Part shown: positions 4,611 to 5,317 of the stretch, piece after piece
Numbering within the stretch: position 1 is the first letter of the stretch
Layout of the letters: the number at the start of each line of letters is the position of its first letter
DNA from: Patescibacteria group bacterium
GTDB lineage: Bacteria; Patescibacteriota; Gracilibacteria; UBA1369
NCBI GenBank assembly: GCA_018825335.1
Contig: JAHJEW010000099.1
Coordinates: 1-5,317, forward strand
Direction of reading: 5' to 3'
DNA length: 5,317 bases
Translations under genes and position numbers: made by a program
Notes under the pieces: generated by a model
Database searches by the model: none
Told to the model about the DNA's origin: nothing
Seen by the model: the letters and a program-made list of their open reading frames with translations, nothing else

Positions 4611-5317
4611 ATGAAAAAAGGTTTTTCTGTTGTTAAGATTATTCTTTCCGTTTTTGTGCTGGGAGTGATTGGCGGCGGCGGTTATACGGCATATAAGTAT
4701 TTTACCGATCCCGCTTTTGATTTTTACGGGCTTATGGGTAAGCCGCTTATCCCAAAGGTTCTGGCGAATAATGTTATGGGACAGAACGCGGACGCGATTT
4801 TACTTTATAGGAGCAGCGATGATCTTAATACGTACATTAATTCCCTTATTCCCGCGGAATCCAATATAGATATTAAGGCTGAGGATGTTTTATCGGCTAT
4901 TTTTTTGGTACGGGGGCCGGACACCGCTGCGGAATTTGATGGTGCAGGCATGGCGGCCATTGAGTTTGCCAGCGTTGAGAAATCGGCCTATGTAAGCGGA
5001 CAATTGTCCGCGCTAAGTGCGTTTGTTCCAATTAAAAGTGATCTTAAAGATAATGTTCTTGTTATTTCCGTTAACGCGGAAGAAGATACTTTTTCGGGGC
5101 CGATTGGCGAAAATCCGCTGCTGAAGAAGGTTGATCCGGATTTTGTGGATTCGCAGGTGATGTTGTTTGCGGACACTCAGGCGTTCAAGGAATTACAAAT
5201 GCTGTTTTTGCCTATTATTAGCGGTTTTGGAGAATCAATGAATTCATCCTTCCTACAACCCGGGGATTCGACCCCAACTGCCGGACTGCCGGTAGCACAT
5301 GCCCAGCTTATTTCGCC
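4611..5317 (+). CDS. Membrane-anchored protein of unknown function (3' end cut by window)
   Basis: An open frame from ATG 4611 runs to the window edge without a stop, giving 235 residues so far. The N-terminus MKKGFSVVKIILSVFVLGVI has a short basic start and one hydrophobic segment (about residues 5-25, ending in GGGG), so the rest is probably extracytoplasmic. The visible domain alternates hydrophobic strands and helices: ADAILLYRSSDDLNTYINSL (60-79), VLSAIFLV (93-100), GMAAIEFASVEKSAYVSGQL (113-132), NVLVISVN (148-155) and VMLFADTQAFKELQML (183-198). No catalytic motif or cysteine is visible. This pattern faintly recalls DUF3352-type surface proteins, but that is only an impression. The KKGF start looks like a prepilin leader, yet mature position 5 is Lys rather than Glu. 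Its closeness to pilin 2 suggests co-transcription and a role at the cell surface or in the pilus, but its function is not recognised. Confidence 0.82.
   Translation, partial: MKKGFSVVKIILSVFVLGVIGGGGYTAYKYFTDPAFDFYGLMGKPLIPKVLANNVMGQNADAILLYRSSDDLNTYINSLIPAESNIDIKAEDVLSAIFLVRGPDTAAEFDGAGMAAIEFASVEKSAYVSGQLSALSAFVPIKSDLKDNVLVISVNAEEDTFSGPIGENPLLKKVDPDFVDSQVMLFADTQAFKELQMLFLPIISGFGESMNSSFLQPGDSTPTAGLPVAHAQLIS

Noticed and set aside
4379..4869. Two + strand open frames of about 65 codons within pilin 2 and the last gene
   Set aside because: Both are out of phase with better supported frames. The pilin frame is conserved with its paralogue, and the last gene's frame is open for all 235 codons to the window edge.
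1..5317. Defence system, mobile element, CRISPR array or RNA gene
   Set aside because: Nearly the whole window is explained by pilus genes. No direct-repeat array, transposase, terminal repeat or tRNA-like cloverleaf was seen on either strand.

Overview
The window carries the core of a type IV pilus (T4P) assembly locus, with every gene on the + strand. In order, it holds a fragment of an upstream gene (1-63), a PilO-like inner-membrane alignment protein (75-734), a PilB/GspE-family ATPase without the usual N-terminal domain (755-2020), a PilC/GspF platform protein (2023-3297), two paralogous type IV pilins (3419-3934 and 4093-4584), and the start of a membrane-anchored protein of unknown function that runs off the right edge (4611-5317). 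No mobile element, CRISPR array, tRNA or rRNA is visible.

The lineage is inferred, not proven. A compact pilO-pilB-pilC-pilin-pilin order, pilins with a GILAAALLPNILG N-terminal core and a DxGxYP motif, the absence of Shine-Dalgarno-like sequence at every start, and a very short terminator hairpin with a UAC loop all fit a Patescibacteria (Candidate Phyla Radiation) genome of intermediate GC. Stops used are TAG and TAA only, yet no in-frame TGA occurs in any gene, so UGA does not appear to be recoded.

Layout: pilO, pilB and pilC look like one transcription unit (gaps of 20 and 2 bases), continued from genes to the left that probably include pilN. The 121-base gap after pilC holds a near-perfect 20-bp palindrome lying over the -35 element of a candidate sigma-70-type promoter for pilin 1. 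Pilin 1 ends at a strong intrinsic terminator, after which pilin 2 has its own candidate promoter. The last gene starts 26 bases after pilin 2 with no terminator between them and is probably co-transcribed with it.

As a system, PilB would power pilin polymerisation from the cytoplasmic face, PilC would couple it to the membrane platform, PilO (with PilN/PilM, not seen in full) would form the alignment subcomplex, and the two pilins would be the filament subunits. A prepilin peptidase (PilD) and a retraction ATPase (PilT) are not in the window. The least explained item is the partial gene at the right end, whose N-terminus resembles a prepilin leader but lacks the usual Glu5.
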